Below, piece after piece: positions 32,936 to 41,680 of a stretch of DNA of 64,000 nt (positions within the stretch are counted from its first letter, which is position 1; every line of letters begins with the position of its first letter). This DNA comes from an uncultured Clostridia bacterium (lineage in GTDB: Bacteria > Bacillota > Clostridia > Christensenellales > Aristaeellaceae). The stretch covers positions 7,375-71,374 of the forward strand of contig CALGBY010000063.1 of assembly GCA_937886445.1 (NCBI GenBank), written 5' to 3'. The translations under genes and the position numbers were made by a program. Under the pieces are notes generated by a model. It saw only the letters and a list, made by a program, of their open reading frames with translations, was not told the origin of the DNA and did not search any database.

Positions 32936-34330
32936 ATGTCCGCAATGAATTTGAATCAGGCTCATAACAGAGCAGAGGATTTGGAAAACAGATATTATTC
33001 AAATATTCTTCGTCTTGCCTGGCCCGCCTCTCTTGAAGGAGCGCTTCTCAGTATCATCAGCTCCGTTGACACGGTCATGGTCAAGGCGGTAGGTGAAAAC
33101 GCGATCGCCTCTGTATCTCTGACTGTACAGCCGAGAATGATCCTGCTGATCATTGCGCAGGCGCTGTGCGTAGGAACTACAGCCCTGATCGCCAGAAGGA
33201 AAGGTGAAAATGACCGGGAAAGCGCTAATGCCGTCCTTTCCCAAAGCATGCTGATCATATCTGCGATCGGCATCGTCATTACGCTATGCGGTTGCCTGCT
33301 GGCTGAACCGATCATGATCCTTTCCGGTGCGAACGAAGACACGCTTGCTCTTTCTGTGGATTATTTTCGCATTATATCCATGGGATTGATCCCTAACTGC
33401 TGGAATCTTTGCTTATGCGCCGCTCTTCGCGCAACAGGCAACACGAGGATCACCATGGTCACCAATATCACCGCTAATCTTGTCAATGTATTTTTCAACT
33501 ATTGCCTTATTTCAGGCCGCCTGGGGTTCCGGGCTATGGGCGTCAAAGGCGCAGCGATCGCAACTGATATCGGAACCGTTATCGCCTGTCTGATCAGCTT
33601 AGTCTATGTCTTGCGTAAAGGCGGATATCTTCGTCTGAGCTTCAGAAAATTCTCCTTTGACCGGCGAACACTGTCCGGTCTTTTGAAAGTCGGTTCATCT
33701 TCTGTAGCGGAAAGTGCATTTCTGCGTATCGGTTTTTTCATCAACACGAGAATGATCGCCGATTTGGGAACGATCCCGCTGACTGCCTATACTATCGTTC
33801 AGCAGGTCACGTCTCTTTCCTTTACTGTCGGCGATGGTATAGCTACTGCAGGTGCAACGATGATCGGCTTGTCTCTCGGAGAAAACAGAAAGGACAAAGC
33901 ATCAGCCTATGTCAGAACATGCCGCGTCATCTCGCTGTTTGCCTCCGTGCTTCTGATGGCAATTATCTTCTTCCTGAGAAATACGCTTGCCGGTATATTC
34001 TCTGATGACAGCGTTGTCATCGCCGGAGCATCCGCGGCATTTATCGCCGCCATTGTCGGAATGATCCCGCAAAACGCGCGTGTAGTTTACTCCGGCTGCC
34101 TTCGCGGGGCCGGCGATGTAAAGTATGTAGCAATATGCTGTATGATCAGCGTAACACTTATCCGTCCGTTTTTCACCTGGCTATGCTGCTATCCGATCAA
34201 CTCTGCATTTCCCGATCTTCTCTTTGTCTATACCGGGCCGTGGATCGCTTTTCTGATCGATGCGATCGTCCGGCAGATACTTCTTTTCCTGCGCATCAAA
34301 AAAGGTAAATGGCTGAATATCGCGCTGTAA
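32936..34330 (+). CDS. MATE-family multidrug/Na+ or H+ antiporter
   Basis: The 464-residue protein has about 12 hydrophobic helices in two halves that look alike, as in MATE transporters. Typical blocks are ILRLAWPASLEGALLSIISS in helix 1 with SVDTVMV, GTTALIARRKGEND between helices, and GIATAGATMIGLSLGENRKD in the second half. The family expels cationic drugs and metabolites; the substrate here is not predictable. GGAGG is seven bases before the ATG. It is monocistronic, followed by the tRNA-Ala promoter. Confidence 0.93.
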   Translation: MSAMNLNQAHNRAEDLENRYYSNILRLAWPASLEGALLSIISSVDTVMVKAVGENAIASVSLTVQPRMILLIIAQALCVGTTALIARRKGENDRESANAVLSQSMLIISAIGIVITLCGCLLAEPIMILSGANEDTLALSVDYFRIISMGLIPNCWNLCLCAALRATGNTRITMVTNITANLVNVFFNYCLISGRLGFRAMGVKGAAIATDIGTVIACLISLVYVLRKGGYLRLSFRKFSFDRRTLSGLLKVGSSSVAESAFLRIGFFINTRMIADLGTIPLTAYTIVQQVTSLSFTVGDGIATAGATMIGLSLGENRKDKASAYVRTCRVISLFASVLLMAIIFFLRNTLAGIFSDDSVVIAGASAAFIAAIVGMIPQNARVVYSGCLRGAGDVKYVAICCMISVTLIRPFFTWLCCYPINSAFPDLLFVYTGPWIAFLIDAIVRQILLFLRIKKGKWLNIAL

Positions 34331-34368
34331 GACTCACATAACTTTATTATAATATTGAAGAAAAATGC

Positions 34369-34397
34369 TTGCTTTTACCGCATGCCTGTGTTATAAT
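34369..34397 (+). promoter_or_regulatory. Promoter of tRNA-Ala(CGC)
   Basis: TTGCTT and TATAAT are 17 bases apart. The leader of about 70 bases to the tRNA has a small GTGG-CAAAA-CCAC type hairpin. Confidence 0.75.
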
Positions 34398-34473
34398 GCT
34401 TTCCGTGGTCAAAACCACGCTGCCTTATCAGGACGAGCGAATAAGACCAGCTCGTAAAAAACGGTCGATATAC

Positions 34474-34549
34474 GGGGCATTAGCACAGTTGGTAGCGCGC
34501 TACATTCGCATTGTAGAGGTCAGCGGTTCGAATCCGCTATGCTCCACCA
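34474..34549 (+). tRNA. tRNA-Ala, anticodon CGC
   Basis: A full 76-base cloverleaf is visible: acceptor GGGGCAT with ATGCTCC, anticodon stem CTACA-TGTAG enclosing TTCGCAT (anticodon CGC, codon GCG), T arm GCGGTTCGAATCCGC, and an encoded CCA end. It has its own promoter and terminator. Confidence 0.95.
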
Positions 34550-34556
34550 TACAGAA

Positions 34557-34600
34557 GAAATCCGAACCTGATCCCGATTGGGAATGGGTTCGGATTTCTT
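34557..34600 (+). terminator. Terminator of tRNA-Ala
   Basis: GAAATCCGAACC and GGTTCGGATTTC form a 12-base-pair stem, with ATCCCGATTGGGAAT able to fold in the loop, followed by TTTGTTT. Confidence 0.8.
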
Positions 34601-34605
34601 TGTTT

Positions 34606-34913
34606 CCTCTCAAGTATCGTGGTGTGATCGATTTCTGAGTGAAGGAAGTGGTGGCAGACACAGAAATAGTTCCATGCTTACCAACACACACTAACGATAT
34701 GAAAGTGAGGAATAACTCTTTAGAAGCCCATTTCTGACCAGGTTGATATATATGTCGTCCTTATCAAAAATGGGTCATTTCTATGCCTTGAAACTCGCTA
34801 TTTTACTGGGGTTATTGGTTTCTACAGCGTGACAAAAGGGTTAGATCATATCTATCGTTTTTTGATTCATCTGCGGATTTAAGCTTGATTATTTTCCCTA
34901 CGAGTCCTACTTT
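34606..34913. other. Gene-poor AT-rich stretch after tRNA-Ala
   Basis: About 300 bases with no credible gene. On the minus strand a short frame continues after the stop of the helix-hairpin-helix gene but resembles nothing I know. A weak inverted pair CCCATTT/AAATGGG lies near 34729-34785. I found no copy of the tRNA-Ala 3' end that would mark an attachment site. Confidence 0.5.
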
Positions 34914-35444
34914 TTACAAAATTACTCGATCCCACAGGAACGCTTTTGCTACCGCTATATGCGTTCTGACTTCCTTCGGCAATGGCACAATACATACTAA
35001 ACGTTGTTCTGAAATTGCCCTGGCTGTTTTTTCTGAAATTTCATCCGGTGTAGAGTTAATAAAATCAGCAAGAGTTCTATAGCCGGCCTTATAATACAAG
35101 GAAGCACGGGTTTGCTTTACACCGGGAAGACAGTATAATTCGCGATAAGAAAGCTGTTCATCCGGATTCAAGGATAGTTTTTCAATTTCCCGGAATTTCT
35201 GTGGATTCGGATCGTAAATCGAATAAAATTTTCTCAACAAACTGATTACTGCAGCATCTTCTATCCCCATACCCACATAATCCGCATCTGACAGTAATGC
35301 TGCATCATTTTTTGTTTTACAATGCAGCTGACGCAGGCCTTGAATCAGCACCCCTTTATATTGGATCAAAGGATAATACCTTTCCGCCAGGCACGCCTCA
35401 TCCAGAAGGATCTCTATTGCATTGATGTTATAGTCTGTGTTCAT
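34914..35444 (-). CDS. Helix-hairpin-helix protein, unknown function
   Basis: I do not recognise a named family. The 176 residues are mostly helical. Residues about 118-160 (ELYCLPGVKQTRASLYYKAG followed by YRTLADFINSTPDEI) are a helix-hairpin-helix of the DUF4332/DNA-polymerase-beta type, which contacts DNA backbone or protein partners. The N-terminal part (EILLDEACLAERYYPLIQYK) has no clear motif. It is leftward, next to degraded genes and downstream of a phosphotransferase remnant. It may belong to the accessory stretch between the two tRNA genes. Confidence 0.65.
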   Translation of the reverse strand: MNTDYNINAIEILLDEACLAERYYPLIQYKGVLIQGLRQLHCKTKNDAALLSDADYVGMGIEDAAVISLLRKFYSIYDPNPQKFREIEKLSLNPDEQLSYRELYCLPGVKQTRASLYYKAGYRTLADFINSTPDEISEKTARAISEQRLVCIVPLPKEVRTHIAVAKAFLWDRVIL

Positions 35445-35662
35445 GATCTGCGCCCCTTATCACTTGTCAGCTTTGTTATAAAGTATCGGTTTTGATACCC
35501 TTCACATTGCTCATTACGCACAACAATACCCATTCAGTCAGCAGACAGGCATATGCATTTCCATGATCATATAGTCAGCAGCGTCCCTGATAATATGTCC
35601 ATCGATCATTTATATACTCCCGTTCAGCATCATCGTGTGCTTATAACCTTGCTATTACCTGT

Positions 35663-36247
35663 TTACACGGTAATGCCGGCATAAGGTATACAATAAATCA
35701 AACATTCCGCCGCGTCATGAATATCCTCATCCTCCGGTAGTTCTCCGTTCCTTGCACAGCATTCAAACTCATCCACAATGTTCTCTATCAGCACCATATC
35801 AATAAACAGCTGAAGCTGATCAAGCAATTCATCAGGTATATCCGTCTCTGTCCGGTAACCGGAAAGCACAGTATCAAAATAATGCTTCATATAGGCCATA
35901 CGTTCATCCGCGTTCGTGATATGTCTGCACCAGCCCTCACCGTGCGTCCACAGGTTTGCAAGATCAAACATATACCAGCATTTTATACAGTTATCAAAAT
36001 CAAATACTGTGATCCTTCCGTCATCCATATTGATATGATAATTACCATCACTGAAATCGAAATGAACCATTCCAAATGTCTCAGGATCAACAGGCTGCCT
36101 GTCAAACAATTCAAAACACCGGAAGATGGCAGCTTTCAATATCTCATATCGATCAGGAATGCATAGACGAATATCGGTCACACGGCCTCCGGATCCGTGA
36201 TCATCATCCATTTCCAAAAAATCTACGTATGTATTACTTTTCCTCAT
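35663..36247 (-). pseudogene. Truncated aminoglycoside-phosphotransferase-family kinase (C-terminal half)
   Basis: The 194 residues match only the C-terminal lobe of APH/choline-kinase-type enzymes: MVHFDFSDGNYHIN (catalytic loop, normally HxDxxxxN) and ITVFDFDNC (metal-binding DFG-like), then FDLANLWTHGEGW. The roughly 130-residue N-terminal lobe with the nucleotide-binding loop and lysine is absent and cannot be found in other frames upstream. The open frame starts at an ATG overlapping the stop of the small gene upstream (ATGA), which looks like a deletion joint. It probably no longer makes an active kinase; a short functional variant is unlikely but not excluded. Confidence 0.6.
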
Positions 36248-36415
36248 CCTAAAGGGTCACTGCTGTTATTCTCGTCCCGGAAGGAGATATACTTTATCTT
36301 TCCGCCAAACATGCCGATATATCGTTCTACTGCTTCCCAACAATTACCATTAGGGATTGACCGAAATGCTCATAAATCTCCATTTTCCTTTCTGCACATA
36401 AAAGACATATATCAT
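36244..36415 (-). pseudogene. Small gene with an apparent one-base frameshift, downstream of the helicase
   Basis: Reading leftward from ATG 36415, frame one gives MIYVFYVQKGKWRFMSISVN, then a stop after CCC. If one C of that CCC (near 36352) is dropped, the frame continues as PNGNCWEAVERYIGMFGGK and 17 more residues ending SSDPLG, 56 residues in all. The well-formed continuation suggests a real small protein broken by a single inserted base, either a mutation or a sequencing error. GGTGGTGGGA lies just upstream, and the helicase stop is eight bases before the ATG. I do not recognise the family. Confidence 0.45.
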
Positions 36416-36422
36416 TTTAAAC

Positions 36423-39400
36423 TTATCCCACCACCAGCTTATTTGTCTTCCTCAAAAATTTTGCCGGTATCGGATGATCAAGCCGCCAGGTGATATTCAT
36501 AGGCTTTTCGCCGTCATGTATTACATAGTTAGCTGTTCCGAGATAGGTGTATGTAGCGGCACTGCCGGAGATCACGTCTGTTTTGAACTCACGTACGAAC
36601 AGCAGGATCCTGCTGCCTTTTTCCTGGTGATAAATATAGCGCCGGCCGGTAGGAGAATCAGATGCCGTTGTACTTTGACTTTGCCAATGGAAAAGATCAC
36701 TGTTGATTGAATAATCATTATACATGGTAGTAGGCGAATAATCCTTATCCGACTTGTTCAAAGTCACAAATAACACATCCAGATTTTTCTCCGGCAGCCA
36801 TTTAACCCCCTCTCTGACGGTGGACGGCTTCATGAAATCCAATGCGACCAATAGTTGATCACGGGTATAGGTACAGTGCAGATCCAACGGACAGTCAAAA
36901 CCGATCGGAACAGGCTCGTCAATAAAATCGATATGATCATAATTGTACTGCAGCAGCTCCGTCAATTCACCCAGCATCAACGGACTATCCGCAAGCTGAT
37001 AAAGATTCCCCAGCACCTCATCGCTGTTCCAATCCTCCGCAGACTTGCCCCATATGGTAACATAGAACATCCGCATCATACGCTTTTCCATATCGGGCAG
37101 CTCGTCAAAATTCACATCACCCAGTCGCGGCAAAATATCCAGCAAAAAGCTGATCCAACGGCGGGAATCAATGGTACACAGTCGTGCGAAAGCCTTTTCC
37201 ATCACGGTCTCTGCCGGCTCTGAGAAATCATCTGTCACATCCGCTCTGGCGCAAAGCCGTGAAAAGGTACTGAATTTATAAATCATTCGTGGGTCGATAT
37301 GATAATGATCCAGAAAGCTCGTCAGGGTAAGCTTCAGCCCGGTATCCTCCTCAAATGAAGCGATACGTGTTAAAAGCCCGTTACTGTTGCTGTAGGATGC
37401 ACGGATATTATCCAGAATGTATTTTGCCGCCTGCTTCTCCAATTGTATATAGCAGCCTTTAGGCAATGCAATAAATCCATTCCTGATCTCACGAGCTAAA
37501 CTGCGGGCAGAATTGGACAGCAGAGAGTCAAACTTATCCTCAAAATTGTATTTTCTGTTAGCCTGTCCAATGAAATCCAGTACTGTCAGACAATCCTTCC
37601 CTTCACACAGGCGCAGGCCGCGGCCCAGCTGCTGCAGAAAGACAGTAAGAGATTCAGTAGGACGCAGGAACAGCACTGTGTTGACCTCAGGAATATCAAC
37701 ACCCTCATTATAGATATCAACTACAAAAATAAAGCGGATCTCACCGGAAACCAGACGGTTTTTCGCTGTTTTTCTTTCTTCATCACACGTTTTTCCGCTC
37801 AGATGGATAGATGGGATACCGTGCGCATTGAAATAGTCACACATGAACTCCGCATGCTCAACAGTTACGCAAAAGCCCAGTCCCTTTACATCATCAATAT
37901 CCGTTACATATTTCATCACTGAAGACAATACATGATCCGCACGACGATCGGCTATTGCACCGCTGAGCGTGTAAACCTCTGAGAGCTCTCCCCTGTCGTA
38001 ACCGCCTTTGACCCATTTCAGCTGGTTCAGGTCGACTGTATCAGTAACACCGAAATATTGGAACGGACAAAGGAGCTTACGATCGATCGCTTCCGGCAGA
38101 CGAATTTCCGCAGCAATACGATTGTTGAAATATTGCAGGATATTTCTGCCGTCCATACGTTCCGGCGTTGCTGTCAGGCCCAGCAGGACCTTTGGCTGAT
38201 AATATTTCAACAGCTTCTGATAAGCCGGCGCTGCAGCATGGTGAAATTCATCAACGATGATATAGTCATAAAAATCCGGTGTAGTTTTTGTGGTAAAATC
38301 CTGTGAATTGAATGTCTGGATGGAAATGAACAGGTTTTCAATGCCGTCCGGCTTATAACTCCCGACAAACATCTCCCCGAAATTCACATCCTTCAGAACT
38401 GCCCTGAAGGTATAAAGACTTTGCTTCAGGATCTCTTCACGATGTGCGACAAACAAAAGGCGGCAAGGCTTACCGGCGTTTTTCCTTCGGAAACGCTTAT
38501 AATCCAGTGCTGAAATAACTGTCTTTCCTGTACCGGTGGCAGCAACTACCAGATTTCGCATATATCCGCGCACACTGCGTTCAGCCTCAAGCTTGTCCAG
38601 GATCTCCTGCTGATAGGAATAGGGCCGGATATCCAGCGAATACATTTCCGGATCATTGGTATCAAAATATTTCTCAGCTTTAAGCGCCCGTGCAAGGCGC
38701 TCTTTCTGCTCTTCATCATAATATTCAAATTCACCGGAATTCCAATAGCTTTCAAAGGTCGCGGAGATCTTGTCGATCGTTTCCGGCAGGTCCTTTTTCG
38801 TCACCTTCACGTTCCATTCAAGCCCGCTGGATATAGCGGCATTGGAAAGATTGGAGGAACCGACATATGCCGTGGTAAAGCCGGTATCACGATAGAACAT
38901 ATAAGTCTTTGCGTGCAGGCGGGTGCGTTTGGTATCATAGCTGACCTTGATGCACGTGTTCGGCAGCTTACGCAGCTCCTCAATGGCTTTTACATCCGTA
39001 GCACCCATATAGGATGTTGTAATAATACGCAGATGACCTCCGTTCTGAGTAAAGGATGTCAGTTCTTCCATGATCAGACGCAGTCCGCTCCACTTTATGA
39101 AAGAAACCAGCATATCTATACGGTCGCATGACAGGATCTCCTTTTTCAGCTCGGTAAACATTTGAGGCTCATGGATTGCGCCGGTAAAGAGGGAGCTTTG
39201 CGCGATGGAAGTTTCCGGGCGAATAATCTCAGCCTTCCTATCCAGCGCAAACATACTGTTTTTCCTGTCAAAAAGCGCAAGAAGCTGTTCAGCCCGTTCC
39301 GCGACTGAAAGTGTATCAAAGTCATCTTCATTTGTTTCGCTCCTGATGGTGGAAACAATGCGGTTTACGAGCCCGACTTGCGAATACAGATCACCGCCTT

Positions 39401-39572
39401 TGTCTTTTACGTTATTGAGCCCCTTTTCAACAATTCCGGCAACGTATTTTGCCAACACCTTGGATGCTTCCGCACTGTCTATCTGCACGGTCTGTGAGAG
39501 CTTGTCTGTAACAGAAAGCTCTGAATCAAGTCCTTTATTTATGATTTGTTCATAAAGTCCATTATGAAGCAT
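36423..39572 (-). CDS. Phospholipase-D-like nuclease / SF2 helicase / DUF3427 protein, probable defence enzyme
   Basis: The 1049-residue protein has a PLD-type nuclease domain (about residues 140-290; HAKTYMF then GSSNLSNAA, one HKD motif), an SF2 helicase core (about 320-720; Walker A AATGTGKT, Walker B IIVDEFHH, motif III LLGLTATPER, motif VI QQLGRGLRLCEG) and a C-terminal DUF3427 region ending RLDHPIPAKFL. This fused architecture recurs in bacterial accessory regions and restriction-like loci, where DNA cutting and unwinding are combined. One HKD motif implies a dimer forms the nuclease site. It has its own promoter and sits between two tRNA genes among degraded genes. Defence is an inference; DNA repair is the main alternative. 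Confidence 0.85.
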   Translation of the reverse strand: MLHNGLYEQIINKGLDSELSVTDKLSQTVQIDSAEASKVLAKYVAGIVEKGLNNVKDKGGDLYSQVGLVNRIVSTIRSETNEDDFDTLSVAERAEQLLALFDRKNSMFALDRKAEIIRPETSIAQSSLFTGAIHEPQMFTELKKEILSCDRIDMLVSFIKWSGLRLIMEELTSFTQNGGHLRIITTSYMGATDVKAIEELRKLPNTCIKVSYDTKRTRLHAKTYMFYRDTGFTTAYVGSSNLSNAAISSGLEWNVKVTKKDLPETIDKISATFESYWNSGEFEYYDEEQKERLARALKAEKYFDTNDPEMYSLDIRPYSYQQEILDKLEAERSVRGYMRNLVVAATGTGKTVISALDYKRFRRKNAGKPCRLLFVAHREEILKQSLYTFRAVLKDVNFGEMFVGSYKPDGIENLFISIQTFNSQDFTTKTTPDFYDYIIVDEFHHAAAPAYQKLLKYYQPKVLLGLTATPERMDGRNILQYFNNRIAAEIRLPEAIDRKLLCPFQYFGVTDTVDLNQLKWVKGGYDRGELSEVYTLSGAIADRRADHVLSSVMKYVTDIDDVKGLGFCVTVEHAEFMCDYFNAHGIPSIHLSGKTCDEERKTAKNRLVSGEIRFIFVVDIYNEGVDIPEVNTVLFLRPTESLTVFLQQLGRGLRLCEGKDCLTVLDFIGQANRKYNFEDKFDSLLSNSARSLAREIRNGFIALPKGCYIQLEKQAAKYILDNIRASYSNSNGLLTRIASFEEDTGLKLTLTSFLDHYHIDPRMIYKFSTFSRLCARADVTDDFSEPAETVMEKAFARLCTIDSRRWISFLLDILPRLGDVNFDELPDMEKRMMRMFYVTIWGKSAEDWNSDEVLGNLYQLADSPLMLGELTELLQYNYDHIDFIDEPVPIGFDCPLDLHCTYTRDQLLVALDFMKPSTVREGVKWLPEKNLDVLFVTLNKSDKDYSPTTMYNDYSINSDLFHWQSQSTTASDSPTGRRYIYHQEKGSRILLFVREFKTDVISGSAATYTYLGTANYVIHDGEKPMNITWRLDHPIPAKFLRKTNKLVVG

Positions 39573-39863
39573 AGCGTCCTCCTGATAGGATCAAAAACTA
39601 ATATTTTTGTTTCATGCTATTCAGTGAATTTCAGATTGCATTCTTCTCTCCATCAGCTTAAAAATCATAACAAACTCGGATATCTGTCAAAGATATTATA
39701 CAATATATGCAAACAGTCTGCAATCCAATAACTTTTGCACAAACTCAAAACTGTTGACCGCTGCTGACTACCGTTTGACTGCCATAGTATACTAAAGCCT
39801 GTATTTATATGATACGATATAGCATATCTGCCTTTTGAAGCTTTCGCAAAAACATCAAAAAAG
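39573..39863. other. Spacer between helicase gene and tRNA-Arg
   Basis: No gene is seen in these 290 bases. They hold the leftward promoter of the helicase gene and, at the right edge, the tRNA-Arg terminator. Confidence 0.6.
39695..39723 (-). promoter_or_regulatory. Promoter of the PLD-helicase gene
   Basis: On the minus strand TTGCAG and TATAAT are exactly 17 bases apart, about 115 bases before the helicase start, leaving a leader of about 110 bases. Confidence 0.7.
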
Positions 39864-39900
39864 AAGCCCTAAACCCTTATTTTCTAAGGATCTAAGGCTT
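39864..39900 (-). terminator. Terminator of tRNA-Arg
   Basis: AAGCCCTAAACCCTTA and TAAGGATCTAAGGCTT pair with a few mismatches; on the minus strand CTTTTTTG follows. Confidence 0.75.
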
Positions 39901-39904
39901 TTCA

Positions 39905-39981
39905 TGGCGCGCCCTGGGGGATTCGAACCCACGACCTTTTGATTCGTAGTCAAACACTCTATCCAGCTGAGCTAAGGGCGC
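39905..39981 (-). tRNA. tRNA-Arg, anticodon ACG
   Basis: On the minus strand the 77-base gene runs from acceptor GCGCCCT to AGGGCGC-G-CCA, with anticodon stem TTTGA-TCAAA enclosing CTACGAA (anticodon ACG, read as ICG for CGN codons) and T arm GTGGGTTCGAATCCCCC. CCA is encoded. Confidence 0.95.
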
Positions 39982-40007
39982 ATTCACTGTCAACTGACAG
40001 CTTAAAT

Positions 40008-40036
40008 ATAATATCATATCTGCTTACAAAATGCAA
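40008..40036 (-). promoter_or_regulatory. Promoter of tRNA-Arg
   Basis: On the minus strand TTGCAT and TATTAT are exactly 17 bases apart, about 27 bases before the mature 5' end. Confidence 0.75.
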
Positions 40037-40118
40037 TACCTTTTTTCAAAAATTTTTTTCATTTTTATGTCAAGAAAAGCCGGTCATGGAAACAGCAATA
40101 TATAGCAAAACTGCAAAA

Positions 40119-40142
40119 CGCCCTCTCCTTTCGGAGAGGGCG
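40119..40142 (-). terminator. Terminator of the short binding-protein gene
   Basis: GCCCTCTCC and GGAGAGGGC pair around a four-base loop; on the minus strand GTTTTGC follows. It closes the nine-gene carbohydrate locus. Confidence 0.85.
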
Positions 40143-40167
40143 CGAATTATTCGACCGTTATGCGATA

Positions 40168-41514
40168 TTATTCAACGCCGTTGAAAGTGTCGCACAGAGC
40201 CTGCCAAGCGGGCATACCGGCTTCAACGATCTCCTGAGGAGTGCCATTCCACAGAGCCCACAGGAGGTTGCTGCCGAGAACGTCATTGTTGGAACCGAGC
40301 AGGAATACCTTGTGAGCGCAGCTGTGCTCGCCCTCACGCATCATGGCATAGGTCTCGTACACGGCGCGTTCGTCGGTGTAGAGGATCTTGTTGCCAACCC
40401 AGCTCTCGTTCTCTTCGCCGCCGTTTACGTCGAAGGTGTAGAGGTCATAAAGCTGCTCGATCTTGTGAGCGGTTTCTTCGTCATACACATTGGGAACACC
40501 ATAGATGTTGGGGCAGCCGAAGGCCATGTAGGTAGTGCCATGAGGTCCGACGGGGAACATAACAGCGCCCCATTCATCAGCCATGTCAGCCATTTCGGAA
40601 CCATCGTTGAAGCCCTGCCAGGTCTGTCCGGCATAGAAAGCAGAGGTGCCTTCCTTCCAGAAGGTCTTGAACCAATCCCAGTTGGAGCCTTCGGGCTGAG
40701 GAGCACTGTACTTGCCCCAAGTGTCAATGTTGAACTGGAGAGCTTCCAGAGCATTGTCGCTGCCCATGGTGGGAACCAGCTTGCCTTCAGCATCGGTATC
40801 GAAGAAGGAAGCATTGTTGGCATACATCAGACCGATGGTGTAGTCATCGCGGGAACCGGTGATGCCGTACACGTCGATAACGCCATCGTTGTCAACGTCG
40901 CGCTGTACCTTGTCGAGCAGCTCAGAAAGCATATCCCAGGTCCAGGTGCCGTTCTGCTGAGCGTCATAGATGGTATTGTAGTCGATACCGGCTTCTTCCA
41001 GAACGCGCTTGTTGAAGAAGATGCAGGAACGGGGCTCATTCTTGCCCAGAGACACGCCATAGGTCACTCCGCCGAAGTTGGAGAACTCGCTGGCAATGGT
41101 GTTCCACTTTTCATCGCTCAGGTCGATGGTCCAGGGCATATAGAGGTTGTTGGCAAAGGCGTTGCCGGCAAAGTCAGAAGCGACGGCGATGAGGCACAGT
41201 TCGCTGTTGTCCTTGTTCATAACGCGGTTAGCCAGTTCAGTGGGGTTGCCTTCCCAGTCGCTCAGAGCCTTTTCAACGATCTTTACATTGTAGGTGGCTT
41301 CGAGCCAGTCACGGTAAGCATAGGTGTTGGCCAGTTCTTCATCGGGATCGGGATCACGGTCACCGGAAGACCACCAGTCATACAGATAAACGGTGGCACC
41401 GCCAAAGTCGAGACCCTCGATCACATCGGGGTATCCTTCGGGGGTTTCGGCCAGAGCTGCGCAGCAGGCAATCAGCATCATGGCAGCCAGAACCAGAGCT
41501 ACGATTTTCTTCAT
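40168..41514 (-). CDS. Extracellular carbohydrate-binding protein of an ABC importer (short form)
   Basis: The 448-residue protein has a signal peptide with a possible lipobox (VALVLAAMMLIACCAALA) and a family 1 solute-binding layout: VEKALSDWEGNPTELANRVM, NEPRSCIFFNKRVLEEAGID, TWTWDMLSELLDKV and a DVDNDGVIDVYGITG motif typical of clostridial sugar binders. It captures an oligosaccharide outside the membrane for the neighbouring permeases. AAGGAGG precedes the ATG at 41514. Its codons are strongly biased to C/G-ending forms (CTG, GCC, AAG, GTC) compared with neighbours, and it has its own consensus promoter, so it is expected to be the most highly expressed gene of the locus. A 418-codon frame on the other strand is a by-product of that bias. 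Confidence 0.93.
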   Translation of the reverse strand: MKKIVALVLAAMMLIACCAALAETPEGYPDVIEGLDFGGATVYLYDWWSSGDRDPDPDEELANTYAYRDWLEATYNVKIVEKALSDWEGNPTELANRVMNKDNSELCLIAVASDFAGNAFANNLYMPWTIDLSDEKWNTIASEFSNFGGVTYGVSLGKNEPRSCIFFNKRVLEEAGIDYNTIYDAQQNGTWTWDMLSELLDKVQRDVDNDGVIDVYGITGSRDDYTIGLMYANNASFFDTDAEGKLVPTMGSDNALEALQFNIDTWGKYSAPQPEGSNWDWFKTFWKEGTSAFYAGQTWQGFNDGSEMADMADEWGAVMFPVGPHGTTYMAFGCPNIYGVPNVYDEETAHKIEQLYDLYTFDVNGGEENESWVGNKILYTDERAVYETYAMMREGEHSCAHKVFLLGSNNDVLGSNLLWALWNGTPQEIVEAGMPAWQALCDTFNGVE

Positions 41515-41541
41515 AACGAGAAAACCTCCTTGTTTATTTCC

Positions 41542-41566
41542 ATACGCGTGCATACTGTACGCGTAT
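41542..41566. promoter_or_regulatory. Inverted repeat in the leader of the short binding-protein gene
   Basis: ATACGCGT (41542-41549) and ACGCGTAT (41559-41566) are perfect arms nine bases apart, lying between the promoter and the ribosome site. It could be a repressor operator or an mRNA hairpin. Confidence 0.5.
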
Positions 41567-41615
41567 AGTTACAAATTAGCCGGGCAACCTGAAACTCATG
41601 TTTCTTACAATATGC

Positions 41616-41644
41616 ATTATATAGCATCTGTTACCCGATTGCAA
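41616..41644 (-). promoter_or_regulatory. Promoter of the short binding-protein gene
   Basis: On the minus strand TTGCAA and a perfect TATAAT are exactly 17 bases apart, in the spacer after the second permease pair. It allows separate strong transcription of the binding protein. Confidence 0.8.
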
Positions 41645-41680
41645 GAGCAAACTGTAAATTATACAGCTTTAGGATCCTCT

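Noticed and set aside
34369..34638. 89-codon plus-strand frame over tRNA-Ala
   Set aside because: It runs through a tRNA gene, its promoter and terminator, and has no ribosome site.
34474..39981. Integrative element with tRNA attachment sites
   Set aside because: No integrase gene between the tRNAs and no second copy of either tRNA 3' end was found, so only an accessory interval is claimed.
40312..41568. Open frame of 418 codons on the plus strand opposite the short binding protein
   Set aside because: It is the mirror of a gene with strong third-position C/G bias, has low-complexity composition (GVHVEGV-like runs), no ribosome site or domain, and the minus-strand gene is unmistakable.
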